From positions 29,177,991 to 29,241,990 of the forward strand of contig OY821518.1 of assembly GCA_963682025.1 (NCBI GenBank): a stretch of DNA of 64,000 bases. The letters are read 5' to 3'. The notes under the pieces are model-generated. The model was not told where the DNA came from. It ran no database searches and saw nothing but the letters and a program-made list of their open reading frames with translations. The DNA comes from Cordilura impudica. Its lineage: Eukaryota > Arthropoda > Insecta > Diptera > Scathophagidae. Shown here piece by piece: positions 43,933 to 56,706 of the stretch (its first letter is position 1; every line of letters starts with the position of its first letter). The position numbers and the translations under genes are program-made.

Positions 43933-44530
43933 AACAAGTAAGAAAATTATAGTAGGTCTAAATATGTGGGTAAACAACCTTCTGAAAATAAACAAGTAAG
44001 AAAATTATAGTCGCTTTAGACCGACCATACGATACCCTATACTATGGTTTAGAGACCCTACTCTTCGGTCCAACTAACTGTATATAGAAAATAAGCAAAA
44101 ACCAAATTTGAGTGGCATTGTTATTAATTTTTTTGGCTGCAGATATGAAAAAGTTCATATCGGGTGCTATGTTTATATGTGGACTAGGTCAAAAAAATGG
44201 ACCGATCCTGACCATATTTGGTAAAACATATGTACACAAATCAAATTTGAGAAAAATCTGTGCAATATTTTTGGTTTTTTTGATAGATTTAAGTGAAGAA
44301 CGGGAAGCAGCTCTATATGGGGCCTATGACTAAGAATTGTCCATTAGAAATTATTTTTGGACTACTAATTAATGGATACCATAAACACATACAAACCCAA
44401 TTTTACTAAGATCTATACGATAATTTGGATCTTATGGCAATTTATGTCGATTTCATAGGGGTAATTTTTGTGGGGACTAGGTCTAATGGACTAATTTTCA
44501 CCAATTTCAATAGCGTTCATCTTATGGCTG
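43933..44530 (-). mobile_element. DINE-like family A, tail fragment plus truncated copy
   Basis: AACAAGTAAGAAAATTATAG occurs at 43933 as a short orphan tail and again at 43991 as the minus-strand 3' end of a longer copy that reaches about 44530. That copy lacks the 5' third with the GTCC run. The GTCG...CGAC hairpin is degraded. Confidence 0.75.
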
Positions 44531-45210
44531 ATAAAAGCTCGTTCTCCCACGGATAATCGCGGGTGCAAACGTATACATATGTTTGTTGTTCCCTTTTGTT
44601 CCCGAGAAGTTCTATTCAAATAAAGTTGAAATTTGACAAAACTATAGTAGTTAAATAAATATTTTAAAACACCTTAATATCAAACTGTAGGACTGTGACA
44701 ACTTACAACAACTAAAGAGTACAATCCTACCAACCTGGCACAGAGGGCCGCAGTTCATTATCGATGACAACTTGCGAGTAGTAATAGTTTAACCTAACTT
44801 TTTAGCTACCATAATTTGCATATATTGGCTACAAAATGGCGTTAAAATTGATGGCAAACAGATTTTACTTCTGGTCAATGAAATCAAAATTTCAGCCACA
44901 GGCGCCGCGTCAAACTACTAAAAAACTGTTATGCGTTATATAGGTAAAGCTATTCGCAAAAAGAGGTCAGAAATATGCGCAGGCAGCTCTCGGTTTTTGC
45001 ACCACATTTCACACTAAATCCGACTGATAATGTTCCACAACCATACTCTGGGGACATAGTTTAGAATCGATTTAAGAAATAAAAGACGAAATGCTAAGCA
45101 CGATTCCCGAAGTAGTCGAGTTCGAAGAATGGAAATAATGTAGGCATAAGTATATTGTATCAGAGAGGGGTAACTCTGAAGACGATGAAATCGACTAGGA
45201 GGAAATCGTC
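44531..45210. other. Unassigned DNA
   Basis: I see no gene or named repeat here. Confidence 0.4.
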
Positions 45211-46052
45211 GCTGCTCCGACGTGATGGGTTATGTATTTCCTTACAAGTTTTGAGGATAGCAAAAAAACTGTTTTATTTCTTAATTACGCGAAATTTATT
45301 GAAGCCACCCATTGTACAGAAACCTTATCTCAATTACTTTATATGTGCCATAAAAAAAAATTCAGATTATCTTGCCATTAGGGAGCTGTAAAGGAATTAC
45401 ACAAAAAACTACACATAACCCATTTTGTTTATAGCATATTTCTAATAAAAATATTTTTTAATTTGGAATATTTTTTACACATAGCCGTTTTGGTTCATAG
45501 AATTTAGCTTCATAATTTTAATAAAATTCCAGGAATTAATTATAAAAATAAGTAAATGGGTACTAAGTACTCATTATGATTAATTATGTATATTAATCGT
45601 TCTATATCTGATAAAGACATTACATGGATCATATGCACTCATATTATTATATTTTTGCAGACATTATATAATTAATGTTTATGAAAAGTTTGCTAAAAGC
45701 CGTATGATTTAAAACAGTGGCTGGACTTTTAAAATGTCGTACTTAAAGTCACCATATGGATATAAAATATGAAAACTAAATTTTATTCAATATTTGATTT
45801 ATAACAAAAATAATAATAAAATAGTAATAATAATAATAAAAATAACAAATTAATAACAAACAGATTAGTAATTAATATAATTAACTAAAAATAAGTAATG
45901 CAGATTATCATAAAATGTATGGAAATCTTTATGGATATATGTTTTTAATGACTGCAGACTTTTGTATTTAGATTCTTCTATTTTAGGTGGCGTCTCATAC
46001 AAAGGTTTTCTTCACTTTGAGTCTTTTTATTTATCTTTTGTTGTAAGATGCT

Positions 46053-47572
46053 TCAGTCATCTGAGTGACGTATTTTGTATTTTACCTTGTTTTCTTCATA
46101 TGTTATTGCACGTATACTGGTAACAGTGTCTTCTCCTGGTTTTATTGACTTAAAATTTTCCGGAACTTGCTCAAAATTTTTAAAGACCGAATGTTCTAAA
46201 TAATTGACTATATATGACTGAGATGGCTTTACCTGTCGCATGCGGCTTATATAATCCATTGGAGTATATATTGGAGGGTTAAATGTTTTTTTTAGTATTG
46301 AGTGAACACTGTCCACCTCCATCATTGTATGTCCTTTTTCCAAAATCAACTGTTCTATTATTATACCTGTTTCTGAGTTAAGGTTTGACAAAGCGCTCGA
46401 AAGAATCTAATTTTTATTTTGGTATGCACACCCATCGGATATTAACACAACTTTGGTGTACGTTAGGCCATGTTCCTTTAAGAAATCAATTATGCAAATA
46501 ATAATATTGTTGGCCGTGACTCCTCCTTCGCTTTCATCCCATACGTAAGGACATCTTTTTTATTTTTTACATAGAATGTGAAATTATGGACTGCTAACTT
46601 TGATTTATAATATTGCACGGACACTTGCAACTTTTGGGATAGCAAAACACTTTGCATATCCATTGTAACTACCATTATCTCTGGCGACATATTAGCAATA
46701 GCAAACTGTTTAGCAGCCCTTGCTTCATCTTTTTTTGTTTTATGTAAAATGAATTCTTCTTCATTAACGTTGCCTTCTGTATGAACAACGCATACATCGC
46801 ATTGATCCTTTCTCGGTTTGAAATTGGAAATCTTCTGTTCTTCCAAAACTTTACAAAATTTCTTTCGCATAGCTGGAGCTGCGTTTTTATTTTTGCACCA
46901 TTCAGTATATATCTTTTGCATATTAGTTTTGGACTTAAATTGATCTTCTACGTAAATTCATTTTTTATTGGATCTACAGTAATGGCTCGGAACTTTGGGA
47001 TTTATATCCAACCAATTAAGCACGGAGTCGGATTTTTCCTATGTTATATCACTACATGCCACTTGTTTATTACTTACTTTAAACCATGTTTCAAAAATAC
47101 TTTTGTGCAGACTTAAAGTTTGTAAAAATAAATCTTTACATACTCTTACACGTGTCCCATCTCTACATGGAATGTAGCAATCAAATTGGCGTTTCTTTTT
47201 AATGTTTTTTGACGTTGATCGTCTCCGAATAGGACTACTATGTAATTGTACTAAATTTTTTACGTACACTTTTTTTAGCATCCCATGAGGGTAAACTCCA
47301 AAAATAGTCAAATATATTTTTTCGATCGTCTTCATCTACGACACCACAGAGAAAACTTCTTTCTGATTTCTTCTCCGCCTAGTGAGCACAACGTTTATCC
47401 TTAATAGCCCTGGACATTTTTCCTCCATATTTCTTGCCCAATAGCCTTTGTTGCTTGTTTTTCTTTTTTCTTTCAGTTTTTAGCATCGCTTCATCCTCGT
47501 ACTCATATTCGTCAATTTCGTTTATTTCTTCAAAAACTCCCGTTTCTTCGTTCAAAATTGTATTTGGCTCAT
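46053..47572 (-). pseudogene. Transposase-like gene (family with HYCRS...DQCDVC region)
   Basis: This belongs to a family widespread in insect and cnidarian genomes, probably the transposase of the surrounding element (similar to proteins annotated with DUF7869; superfamily uncertain). It reads down from 47572: acidic N-terminal part (EPNTILNEETGVFEEINEID), KKKNKQQRLLGKKYGG; 47335-47039 with CRDGTRVRVCKDLFLQTL; SHYCRS with one stop near 46960; 46921-46490 with RKDQCDVCVVH, EIMVVTMDMQSVLLSQKLQV and YYKSKLAVHNFTFY; and 46391-46053 with LEKGHTMMEVDSVHSILKK and YEENKVKYKIRHSDD. Several frame changes and a stop are present. The likely first codons (MEDQL) are at 50656-50642, on the far side of the DINE-B insertion. 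Confidence 0.75.
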
Positions 47573-50500
47573 TATACCATCCACTCCAGTGTGCAGAGGG
47601 TATATATAAGTTTGTCATTCCATTTGTAATAATTAGAAAAAAAAATTTTGGACCCCATAAAATATATATATTTGTGATCCTTATAACAAGCGGAGTTGAT
47701 ATAGCGATGTCCGTCTGTCCGTCTGTCCGTCTGTCCGTCTGTGGACATCACGATGACGGCATCAATCGGGCAGCCAGGGTGCTGGTTGATATAAAAAATG
47801 ATTCACTAATATCCTGAAAAGTACGCTATTTAAAATCGTTCAAAGCGGTCGATTAGGGCCCGAGATTTGAATGAAGAAATAAAAAAAGTCTTGAAAAAAT
47901 ATAATTTTCTATGTTGTTCTTGTCACGATCACGCCCTCAGTAGTGCAGCTACAGTGATCATTTTTAGAGAGAATGATTCACCAAATTCATGGGAAGATTT
48001 CTGTTTCAAAAACCATTAAAATCGGTGGAACAGGTCCAGGGAAATCTCTGAAAAAGTAAAAAAAAATGAAAAATATGATATTTCTATATTGTTCTTGTTG
48101 TTATTCTAAATGTTGTGTTGTTGTCATAGCTGGACTTGTTGTTTTTGTGGTCGTTGTGGTAATAATATAATAAAAACTAACTCTTTGTACTTTTTTTTAT
48201 TAACTCTGGTAGAAAATTTTATAAGTTTCCATTGTTGTGGCATCACTAAAAAAGTTTGTTAGATCATTTCTGTTATTACCACGAGCCTGCCTGGAAAGTT
48301 TCAGATCGATTGGGTCACGGGAAAGGGGTTAAAATCGATCCAAATTTTTTTCGACAAGTAGACACTACGAGTCAATATACGTAAAGGGAGTAAAAATTCA
48401 CCAGCATCTAAAGCAAATAATGCTAAAATAGCTACTTTTTAATAAAAAAAAACAATGCAAATTTAGCAAAAAAAAAAAAAAATCTTATGTACATATAAAT
48501 TTATTTAAAGAGAAAAACACAAAAATAACGTTTGATGTTGTATTTTTTGTGTGTAATATTTACATATACATACATGAACATAATAAACAACACAAATAAT
48601 ATACATATATTATATATATGTATATCCATAACAACTGCATGTTAGAAATAAATCGGTATATTATTTTATTTACATAAAATTCTGCAATATTTTGTTGTGG
48701 GAAAAATACATTTCTTTTGCATTGGCAGAGTGTCATTTCATTTTGCACAGCGTGACTATGCCACAGTAGATGGCGCCACAGTTTTTGTTTGTTCTAATTA
48801 GCTTTGCAATAGTTATTTCTATTTTAACATGAATGTCAATATTTTCAACTAGATATCATACAGAACAATGTTAAGAGTATACACGGGCTGGTCTTTTATT
48901 TCATATGTTTTTTCATTATTCTTTTACATATATGAACATAAGTTTGAAATATTAACTTTTTGTTGTGTTTACAAAATAGAGTTACCGAGTTCATCCATGA
49001 GTTTTTTGCTTTCAAAACAGTTCTACATAGTTATATAGAATTATTATTCAGCTTTACCTACAAAATAACTGATTGCGATTACATCTAATTGTTGAAAATT
49101 ATTTATAATTACTAAAGCATTATTATTCGCATAAATACAAAATTGCACTTTTTAAATTTTCCATTCAAACTTAAGAAAATATCAATTCTAAAAACTGGAA
49201 TTAAAAATTTCCAATTATAAATTACAATTAATTGAATTTCAGAAAATCATATCAAAACGTCGGAAATTATAATTTCAAATTTAGAAGACATCAATTTCAT
49301 CTTTAATATATAAATTTTATTCGTTAAACAAAAATTGAAATTCCAAAAAAAAACACCAAATATGTTTACATTTAAAAAATGTTTACGTTTAAAAAAAATA
49401 TTGCCATTCAGGAGATATTAATAGCTTTTCAGTAACTTCTTTTAACGATAGTCGAATCGTTAAAAAAAAAGAAAATAGCAAAATTATCAGTAAAATTTTT
49501 AAACGATATTCGCTATTGTTAAAGTCAGCTGTTGTTGTTATCTAAACGACAACCATTTTTGTATTGTTTATTCAATCGATAAAAACTTAAATTTTTAGGT
49601 TGAAATGTCGTCATACATAAATAAAAATCATAAAATAGTGAAAATATTTTGCTTTAATTAAAAAAACATTTTTAATATAAATAAAAAAATTAAATAGCAT
49701 ATTTAATTCATTATTTCATTTTCAAATAAATACACAGAAATATTAGTAAAAAAATAGAGATATTAAACCTCAACATAAAATCATCCTGTCAAACACGAAG
49801 TAATTTGTTTTTTTTCTATTCTTCGTTGTGCTTTTCGCTTATTTTGACAGAGATGCCACTCGTTTACAATTTAAATAAATAGAAAAATAGATTTGTCGAC
49901 TGTCGTTAAGATGTATGTACTTAGTGAATCACTTAATTCTTAGTGCAAACAACAATAGCTGTCGATATATTTTGCAATTGTCGGATCGTTGAAATTTACA
50001 GAATCACACTACAGAAAACATTAATTTAAATTCAATGAATTTTAGAAAACGTCAAATGATATTTAAGAATTGCGAACATAAAAACTGTTACATAAAAAAA
50101 CGCAATTTGATGAGAATGTTATTTTTTATATATAAATTTTCACAATTTTTTTTGGCAATGTTTTAATAAAAAGTTGAGAGAGCTTTTTTTTTTTGGGTTA
50201 TTACTTGTTACTCCATCCGACCTACAAGACCGCAATAAAAAAATATTTCGCCAGTTAAAAGAAACTATACAGCCATCTCCAATTAGCACGATTTAATGCA
50301 TATAGCCACCCTACATAACCATTACCTTTGCAATGGAGGTTAGGGCGAGCAATTTAATTAGCAAAAACTAAATTAAACGAGAAGTTATGTCATATAACCG
50401 GAAACGCATGCATATAGGTATATAACCAAAATGCATGCCGATCAGCAACCACGATGACCAAAAAGCAAACACCGAAATAATAGAAAAGACGAAAACCAAC

Positions 50501-50640
50501 CCAAAGAATTTGCTGAAATAATTTGGTATTAAGTGTAACAAATTGTATACTTTTTCATTTACATTTATTATCAAGACTCAAACCGAGGTGGAGGGTATCA
50601 AAGATTCGGCACAGCCGAATTTAACACTCTTACTTGTTTT
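47573..50640 (+). mobile_element. DINE/Helentron-like element, family B, copy 2
   Basis: TTATACCATCCACTCC (47573) to the hairpin ATTCGGCACAGCCGAAT and CACTCTTACTTGTTTT (50640). The GTCCGTCTGTCC run at 47709-47742 is longer than in copy 1. It is closely similar to 10951-13356, with an extra block at about 48270-48905 that includes ACGAGCCTGCCTGGAAAGTT. It interrupts the transposase-like gene of 45211-51089 just after its start. Confidence 0.85.
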
Positions 50641-51089
50641 CCAGTTGATCTTCCATAGTTCCGTTTTAAAATAAAATTATTGGTATAAGAACTTATATTA
50701 AAATCTGAAGTTTACCTTTTATTATAATTAAATTCGGTTGCTTTAAAAATCAGTGCAGGAAATATGCGATTTCATTAGACAAATTTTATTAGCTTTTGTA
50801 CATATTTGAAAGAAAATAAAGAGGTTTCTTAGACCAACAAGTTTTTTTGACAGGAAGTTGAAGGCAAAGTTTGTTTAAATCCATTATGATCCAAAATTTT
50901 TATGTGGTGTTTTACACATAATCTTTTTTGTTGGAACATTTTATTGCTGTTTACACATAGCCGTTTTGGTGACTTCTGAACCGATCAAGATATCTTTTAA
51001 CGGTTTGGGGGGCAGAAGTAAGACCACTAAAGGTTTTAAATGGTGCAATAAAAAAAAATAAGTCACATAACCCATCACGTCGGAGCAGC

Positions 51090-51497
51090 AATGAAATACT
51101 GAAGAGCTTACATTTTGAAACAAGTTTCTTCTTTTCATTTGAACTTTTTTTAAAATTAATTTTTGCTGTTAATTAGTATTTAATTAAGTATTGTAATAAT
51201 TCCTTATTTCTCTTGGAGACCCAAAAGATTCGAGATTTTTTAAACTCTTCTGATTCTTGTAGTAATCAAATTGAATCGGACAAGGAGATGCTTTACTTTA
51301 ACACCTCCCTGTAGGAAATGTCGATAGTAAAACTGTACTGATTCACTACCGACTTTGTCACCACTACTACTCACCAATTATGTCCAATGCACTGACCTCT
51401 GCTACAGACATTTAACATGTGCTTGTCATTGGGAATCCATATTGGAATCCATATCGAACCATATGGAGACACTGGAACCAGAGAATTTCTAGTACAT
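51090..51497. other. Unassigned DNA
   Basis: I see no supported feature here. Confidence 0.4.
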
Positions 51498-52264
51498 CTA
51501 CATATAATATTAATAGACTAAGCGATTTTTTGTTACCGATCTTTTGTCCTACCTTTTATGGCGATTTTGACCAAACGTCTAGTATTTGACAGGTATTTCT
51601 TTTTAGCTGTTCACCAGATTTACAGATTTTAAAATTTGTTCCCATATTTTGAGTAAATTGCATTTAAAGTTGCTATTAACACATACATAAAATTATACAT
51701 ATCGCACCTGTACCTCTAAAGTGAGTCAACTCAAAATTTACAAATTTTCAGTAGAGGCAAAAAACGGTTTTTTTAATATTTACTATAAAATTGAAAAACA
51801 GTTGTTTCATTGCAAGGAATTGTGAATAATACATATATATCAACAGTAGTTGCTTTGGCGATTTTCAGTGATCAACAAAAATAACAAGTTTTTTGAGTAC
51901 AACTCAAAATAAGTCTTTTTAGTGGATTCTAAAGAAGCTACTCTTATAACACAAAGAGGGTTACAACTGTATTTTTTTACAAAAGACTAGATGTAAGATT
52001 TTTACAGTGGATAGACATGACCACTGTGTATCGTCTTCAGCAAAAAGTGAAAATTAAAAAAATTTGAGTTGACACACTTTAGAGGTAGAGGTGCGATATG
52101 TTCTGTGTGTATTTATTAAATTTGTTAATGTGTTTGTTAATGAGTTTGTTATCTTCATTTACAATAAAAATAAACCAAAAAAGTGTTGGTTTGTGAATTG
52201 GATAAGTTGAAAAATAAAGTGGCCTAGAAATTGCACTCGATTTTCGAGCGCTGGGATCTGCTAA
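51498..52264 (+). mobile_element. Small Helitron containing a MITE
   Basis: It begins A/TCTACATATAATATTAATAG and ends with hairpin CTCGATTTTCGAG, GCGCTGGGATCTG and CTAA (52261-52264). The MITE at 51703-52095 divides it. Body text GATTTACAGATTTTAAAATT and AAGTGTTGGTTTGTGAATTG matches the other copies. Confidence 0.8.
51703..52095. mobile_element. 393-bp MITE
   Basis: CGCACCTGTACCTCTAAAGT at the left and ACTTTAGAGGTAGAGGTGCG at the right are inverted repeats with one mismatch in the outer 20 bases. The similarity extends inward (GAGTCAACTCAAA / TTTGAGTTGACAC). ATAT flanks both ends. No coding sequence. Confidence 0.85.
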
Positions 52265-54381
52265 TTTTAATATTTCCATTTTACACTTTTGGTACTTTTT
52301 ATTAGATATCCCCACTAATAACAATGGGAGGGTTACAAGATCAAACAGTTGTATTTATTTTTATAAAATTAGATGCTTTTTTCAAGAAAAAAATTATATT
52401 ATTTCCCTAAAAGTACAAAAAGTAGCTGTCAATATATTTCTCTACATATCAAAAGCAAATTGAAAAGTGTAGACGGTTTGTTGACAGTGTCACCAAAAAG
52501 TCACCCAAAACAGTCGACAAAAGTGGTGACTAGGGGACAATAGATTCCAGGCTTCCTACGGGGCTACTATACCATACATACAAACACACAGAGAGAAAAA
52601 CCGCCAACCATATTGTACCAAACGTTAACAACTGAATTTTTGATTGCTTTAACAAAAATTTTATGGCAAGTAACGTTTTTCTATTTTGATAAATAATTTA
52701 CTGTTAAGATAATAGAATTGTAATTACAATCAGTTAAAAATTCGGTTATTAACTTCATTGCAATTCGGTTGGCAATAATTCATTTTCTGTGTGTAGGAAA
52801 CTTTTTCTTCAACAAAAACTGCAATAGTTATATTTCAATTGCAATAATTTCAATATTATTTTATCAGCTCATTTTATCTAAACTACATTATTAACTACGA
52901 ACAAGAATCGTACCTTTGACAAAAAAAAAATTTTTCTTTTTTTTTGAAATTCACAATATTTTAAACTTTGCAATGTGGATTATAGACGAAACAACGCCTT
53001 AAAGGCAAATTATTTAAATAAGCAACAGAAGCTGGTGCTACCAAATAGAAGAAAACAAAATACAACTACCAAATAAACTAAGTGCCACAAGTAACTAAAA
53101 ATCAACTTTTTAATAGCAACAATAGAACAAGAATAAGCAGTAGTTGTCTGTTGTATGCAACTTTAGAATAGTAAAGACTGCACCTAATAAGTAACTAACA
53201 CAGCAACTAAGCTAAGCACAGTGGAATAAAACTTGTAATTACTTTTCTGTGGAAATCTAAACAGAACGTATATATAAATCAAAATTTTTCTTTAAACTAT
53301 ACCACGGTGGTTTAGGTGGAAAAAATATATATAACAACAAAACATAAATCTATATTTATAACTAAAAAAAACACAGTTTCTGATTATTTTTATTCACTGC
53401 AACAAAAATCGGTGGTAATAATGAACTTGCAAGCGCTAAACTTTGATTGACTGTTGATGATTTTTGCACGAGCTGCTGGTATAAAAAGTATGTACGAGTA
53501 TGTACTTGTTTATTATGTGGCTGGATGCTGGTATGATGATGATGATGACGATGATGACTAAAAAAAAAGAAAAACTTAGTATTTTTCATATTTCTCCTTT
53601 TGCAATTATAGCTTAAAGTCAAAAAGACGCCATATTGTAGCTCAACACGGTGAGGATGACTGCAATATCCAGCTTAATTTACAAATAAGTTAAAAAGAGC
53701 AAGAAGAAGAAGCTAATAAAATGTTGCTATAAAAAAAAATGAATAATAAATTCTTATATTGATACACGAAAGTATCACAATAACTAAGAGAAATTTGGGT
53801 TTTGAAATTATTTATAATTTTTTTTTTGTGCCAAGAAATATTTGTTGATATACTTATACATAAAAATATACATTTAATACCATATTATATTAAACATTTT
53901 ATATATTTATCCAACCATTCATCCATCCATGCATTTCTTTGCTGTACAATCCTTTTAAAAATAGCTTTAGGCGCGGTTCAGCGGCAGATGTCAGTTTTGA
54001 GATTATGCTAAAAATCAGTTGCAACAACAACTGAATATAAAACATAACAACTATAACGTGAGGTGAACATGACGAAATGTTAAGTTTAATTCAAAAACGG
54101 GATGATACAAACATACAGATGTATAAGACAGATAAGTCTCAGAACTTATGTCTATTGCAAGTTTATATTTTATTTCGTAGACTTGTGATGATTTTTTGAT
54201 TTCTCATTTCAACTTGAAAAGTTGAAGGAACAAACTTTATTATAAGGCATTAATTTCAAAGTGAAGGCTTATCGATTGCACACCTTAAGTTGTAGGTAGA
54301 ATAATGGTAACATGTTCTATGCAGGGAAATAAAAAAAAAATATAAAAGAAATAATTGTGTTTTAAATTTAGAAATAATTTT
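52265..54381. other. AT-rich DNA with one MITE (52585-52793)
   Basis: At 52585-52793 CACACAG(AG)AGAAAAAC...GCCAACC is inverted as GGTTGGC...TTTTCTGTGTG, a ~209-bp MITE sharing its end with the larger insert at 57158-59376. A short GATGAT run lies at 53535-53558. The rest shows no gene. Confidence 0.55.
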
Positions 54382-54962
54382 TTATACCCCATAACTCTAT
54401 GTGGTCAGGGTATAATGAGTTTCTGCTTATGCTTATAACTACCACGAATACTTGACCCAGATGTACCTTTTATTATACCGATCGCCTCATCATCACTATC
54501 TTAGTCCGTCCGTCCGTCCGTCTGTCTGTCCATGTAGACTTTGTAATCAAACATCAGGTCCCAAATGTAAATATTTTTCGATAGAATTGGACATTTAAGC
54601 TTTTGTTGGCCTTAGGAAGATCTCTATTGATATTGGTGAAAGCAAGTGTTCGTCAGACCTAGTCGCCATACACATGACCTCCATTGCCTTAAATCGCCCA
54701 AAGATCCAAATTATCATATAAATATTGGTCAAATTTGGTTGTGTGTGTTTATTACACCCAGTAATCAGTAGTCCAAAAATAAACCTTGTACGATTATTCT
54801 AACTCATAACTCCAATATGAAGCTGCTTCCCGATCTTCACTCAAATCTATCAAAAAACAAAAATAATGAGCATATTTTCCTCAAATTTATTTTGTGTATT
54901 TTTTTTACAAACAATAAGTGGCTTTACAAAATATGGTCATGTTCGGTCCATTTTTCGACCTA
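54382..54962 (+). mobile_element. DINE-like family A, 5' part of split copy
   Basis: TTATACCCCATAACTCTATG, ATTATACCGATCGCCTC, GTCCGTCCGTCCGTCTGTC (54504-54529) and TTTGGTTGTGTGTG follow the family order. The copy stops near GGTCCATTTTTCGACC (54962) and resumes at about 55962. Confidence 0.8.
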
Positions 54963-55059
54963 AATAGTACACGAATAACTTCAAGTAACTTTTGAACTGA
55001 TTAACAAAAAATTATTTAAATAAAATATCACACATTAATGAATTTTAAAGAAAATTTAA

Positions 55060-55363
55060 ATTTATCCAGAATACCTCCCATTAAACTTTTATAGTGTCTT
55101 CAGTGATTATTTTGCTTGAAGATAACCACTTTCTTGAAAAAGCTGAACTGTTTTTATCAACCTGTTTTCTGCCCTTCATGATCCTTTTTACCAATGGGTC
55201 TTAGCTCCGGGAAGCTAGGTGGATTTGCATATCTGGGTACGATTATAATATTGCTATTTGCACACCACGCATTATGGTTTTCTTTAATCAATCTAATAAC
55301 TGTATCACGTATCTTTGTTTCACAAATCATTTTAAAGCCGAAAAAGATACAAGCTAAAGTCAA
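55060..55363 (-). pseudogene. Tc1/mariner-group transposase, C-terminal fragment
   Basis: IRLIKENHNAWCANSNIIIV, PRYANPPSFPELRPIGKK (55363-55157) and, after a frame change, RKWLSSSKIITEDTIKV (near 55130-55080) match the end of a Tc1/mariner-group transposase family with the motif PPNxPxLRPIExYW. In LRPIGK the catalytic-position Glu is replaced by Gly and the following residues are lost. It lies in the ~1-kb insertion that splits a family A DINE. Confidence 0.65.
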
Positions 55364-55531
55364 CGTGATTTAAAACAAAATAATTTTGATTTTTTTTTCA
55401 ATTCAATTATATTTTATTTATGTCTTTATCATTTTAGATATCAATATAAGTATAATTTACATTATGAAGAGCTCAAGATTTCCTTGTTCTTCCTCATAAT
55501 TAATTAGTATTTACAAATATCTCTAAACATA

Positions 55532-55878
55532 TCTACATATCTATAATATTAATAGTCTAGGCTATTTCTTGTGACTGATGTTTTGTTCTACCATTTTATC
55601 CCAATTTCGATCAAACGTATATTATTTGAAAGGTATTTCTTTTTAGCCGTTTTGCAGATTTACAGATTTTTAATTTTTTCCTTTATTTTGCGTAAATTGC
55701 ATTCAAAGTTGTGTGTGTGTGTAAATTTGTTAATGTGCTTATAATCAAATGAGTTTGTTTTTTGTGTTGATTTGTGAATGGACTATAATTGATTATCATA
55801 CTTTTAGGGTCTTTATTTAATGAAAAAATAAAATTTCCTAGAATTTGCGGTCGAATTTCGAGGGCTGGAATCTGCTAG
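55532..55878 (+). mobile_element. Small non-autonomous Helitron, best copy
   Basis: It starts A/TCTACATATCTATAATATT and ends with hairpin region GGTCGAATTTCGAGGGC, TGGAATCTG and CTAG/T (55875-55878), length 347. The TC start, hairpin ~10 bases before a CTAG end, and lack of a target duplication are Helitron traits. It encodes nothing. Relatives in this window lie at 20560, 26304, 36487, 42513, 51498 and (variant) 15803/18415. Confidence 0.8.
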
Positions 55879-55961
55879 TTAAAATAATTATGGAGGAAAA
55901 ATAATTGATCTTTCAAAATTTTAGAAGCAAATATATGTGCACTAATTTTATCGTACGCAAG

Positions 55962-56112
55962 CCTTAGTCACCATATAAAAATAACATCCGACATGAACTT
56001 TGTTATATCGTCAAGCAATAACAATGCCGGTTAAAGTTGGACCTACGGCCCATTCTACACACACATGGTATATGGTATCGTAGAGTCGGTCTAGACCGAC
56101 TATAATTTTCTA
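55962..56112 (+). mobile_element. DINE-like family A, 3' part of split copy
   Basis: TTAGTCACCATATAAAAATAAC, CATGGTATATGGTATCG and the perfect hairpin GTCGGTCTAGACCGAC followed by TATAATTTTCTAATTG end the element begun at 54382. Confidence 0.8.
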
Positions 56113-56706
56113 ATTGTATTTTGGTGAAGAAGGAATTGATTTGAAATTTTTTCCCAACTAATTTATCCAAGAAGAATTCACGCGTAAGGAAAAAAGTAAG
56201 AATAACAAAATTATAGAATTATCTCCAATCGATACTTTTAATGAACCTAAAAATATATAACACATATGTGTCCACTTAATATTCGTTGCAAGATAACTTA
56301 AGGGTGCGTTGCATTACGCTTGTAACAGTGAACTTAATTTCTCACATTGCTCCTAGTAAGTTATTTTCGTTCCAACTGAGGATTCCTTTTTTAAAACGCT
56401 TTTCTACTTGGTAACATACATTTCAGTTCATTTATGAAATCTTAGTTTCAATTTCCTACATCGTAGTCACATTGCTGATCTCTGTTATAAGAATAGTTCT
56501 TTTTAAAGTGATAGGATATACGAATTTCAGGTTTATCACCCCAAATACTTCTAAAAGAAAAGTTTGAACGTCAAGTTTCAGGTTGTAAAGCAGAGCGTCC
56601 TTATCCCAATATAAACTATACTGCATTAGTTATATATATTGTATTCACAATCTTTCCTTCAGTTCCCAATATCAAATGAAAGAACAGAACCATATTCCAG
56701 AAAACA
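56113..56706. other. Unassigned DNA
   Basis: I see no supported feature here. Confidence 0.4.

Larger units (their letters stand above)
45211..51089 (-). mobile_element. DNA transposon with 25-bp inverted repeats, split by DINE-B
   Basis: A perfect 25-bp inverted repeat lies at 45211-45235 (starts GCTGCTCCGACGTGATGG) and 51065-51089. Between them are a broken transposase-like gene and a 3.07-kb DINE-like insertion; without it the element would be about 2.8 kb. A further 21-bp same-direction repeat containing CACATAGCCGTTTTGG lies at about 45474-45494 and 50950-50970. Exact ends and target duplication were not settled, so the 25-bp repeats may be subterminal. Confidence 0.7.

Noticed and set aside
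47434..47817. 127-codon plus-strand frame with SVCPSVRLSVCG
   Set aside because: It is antisense to the transposase-like gene and runs into the GTCCGTCT microsatellite of the DINE-B element.
53362..53622. His-rich minus-strand frame (SHHRHHHHHT)
   Set aside because: The histidines come from a GATGAT microsatellite; there is no other protein evidence.
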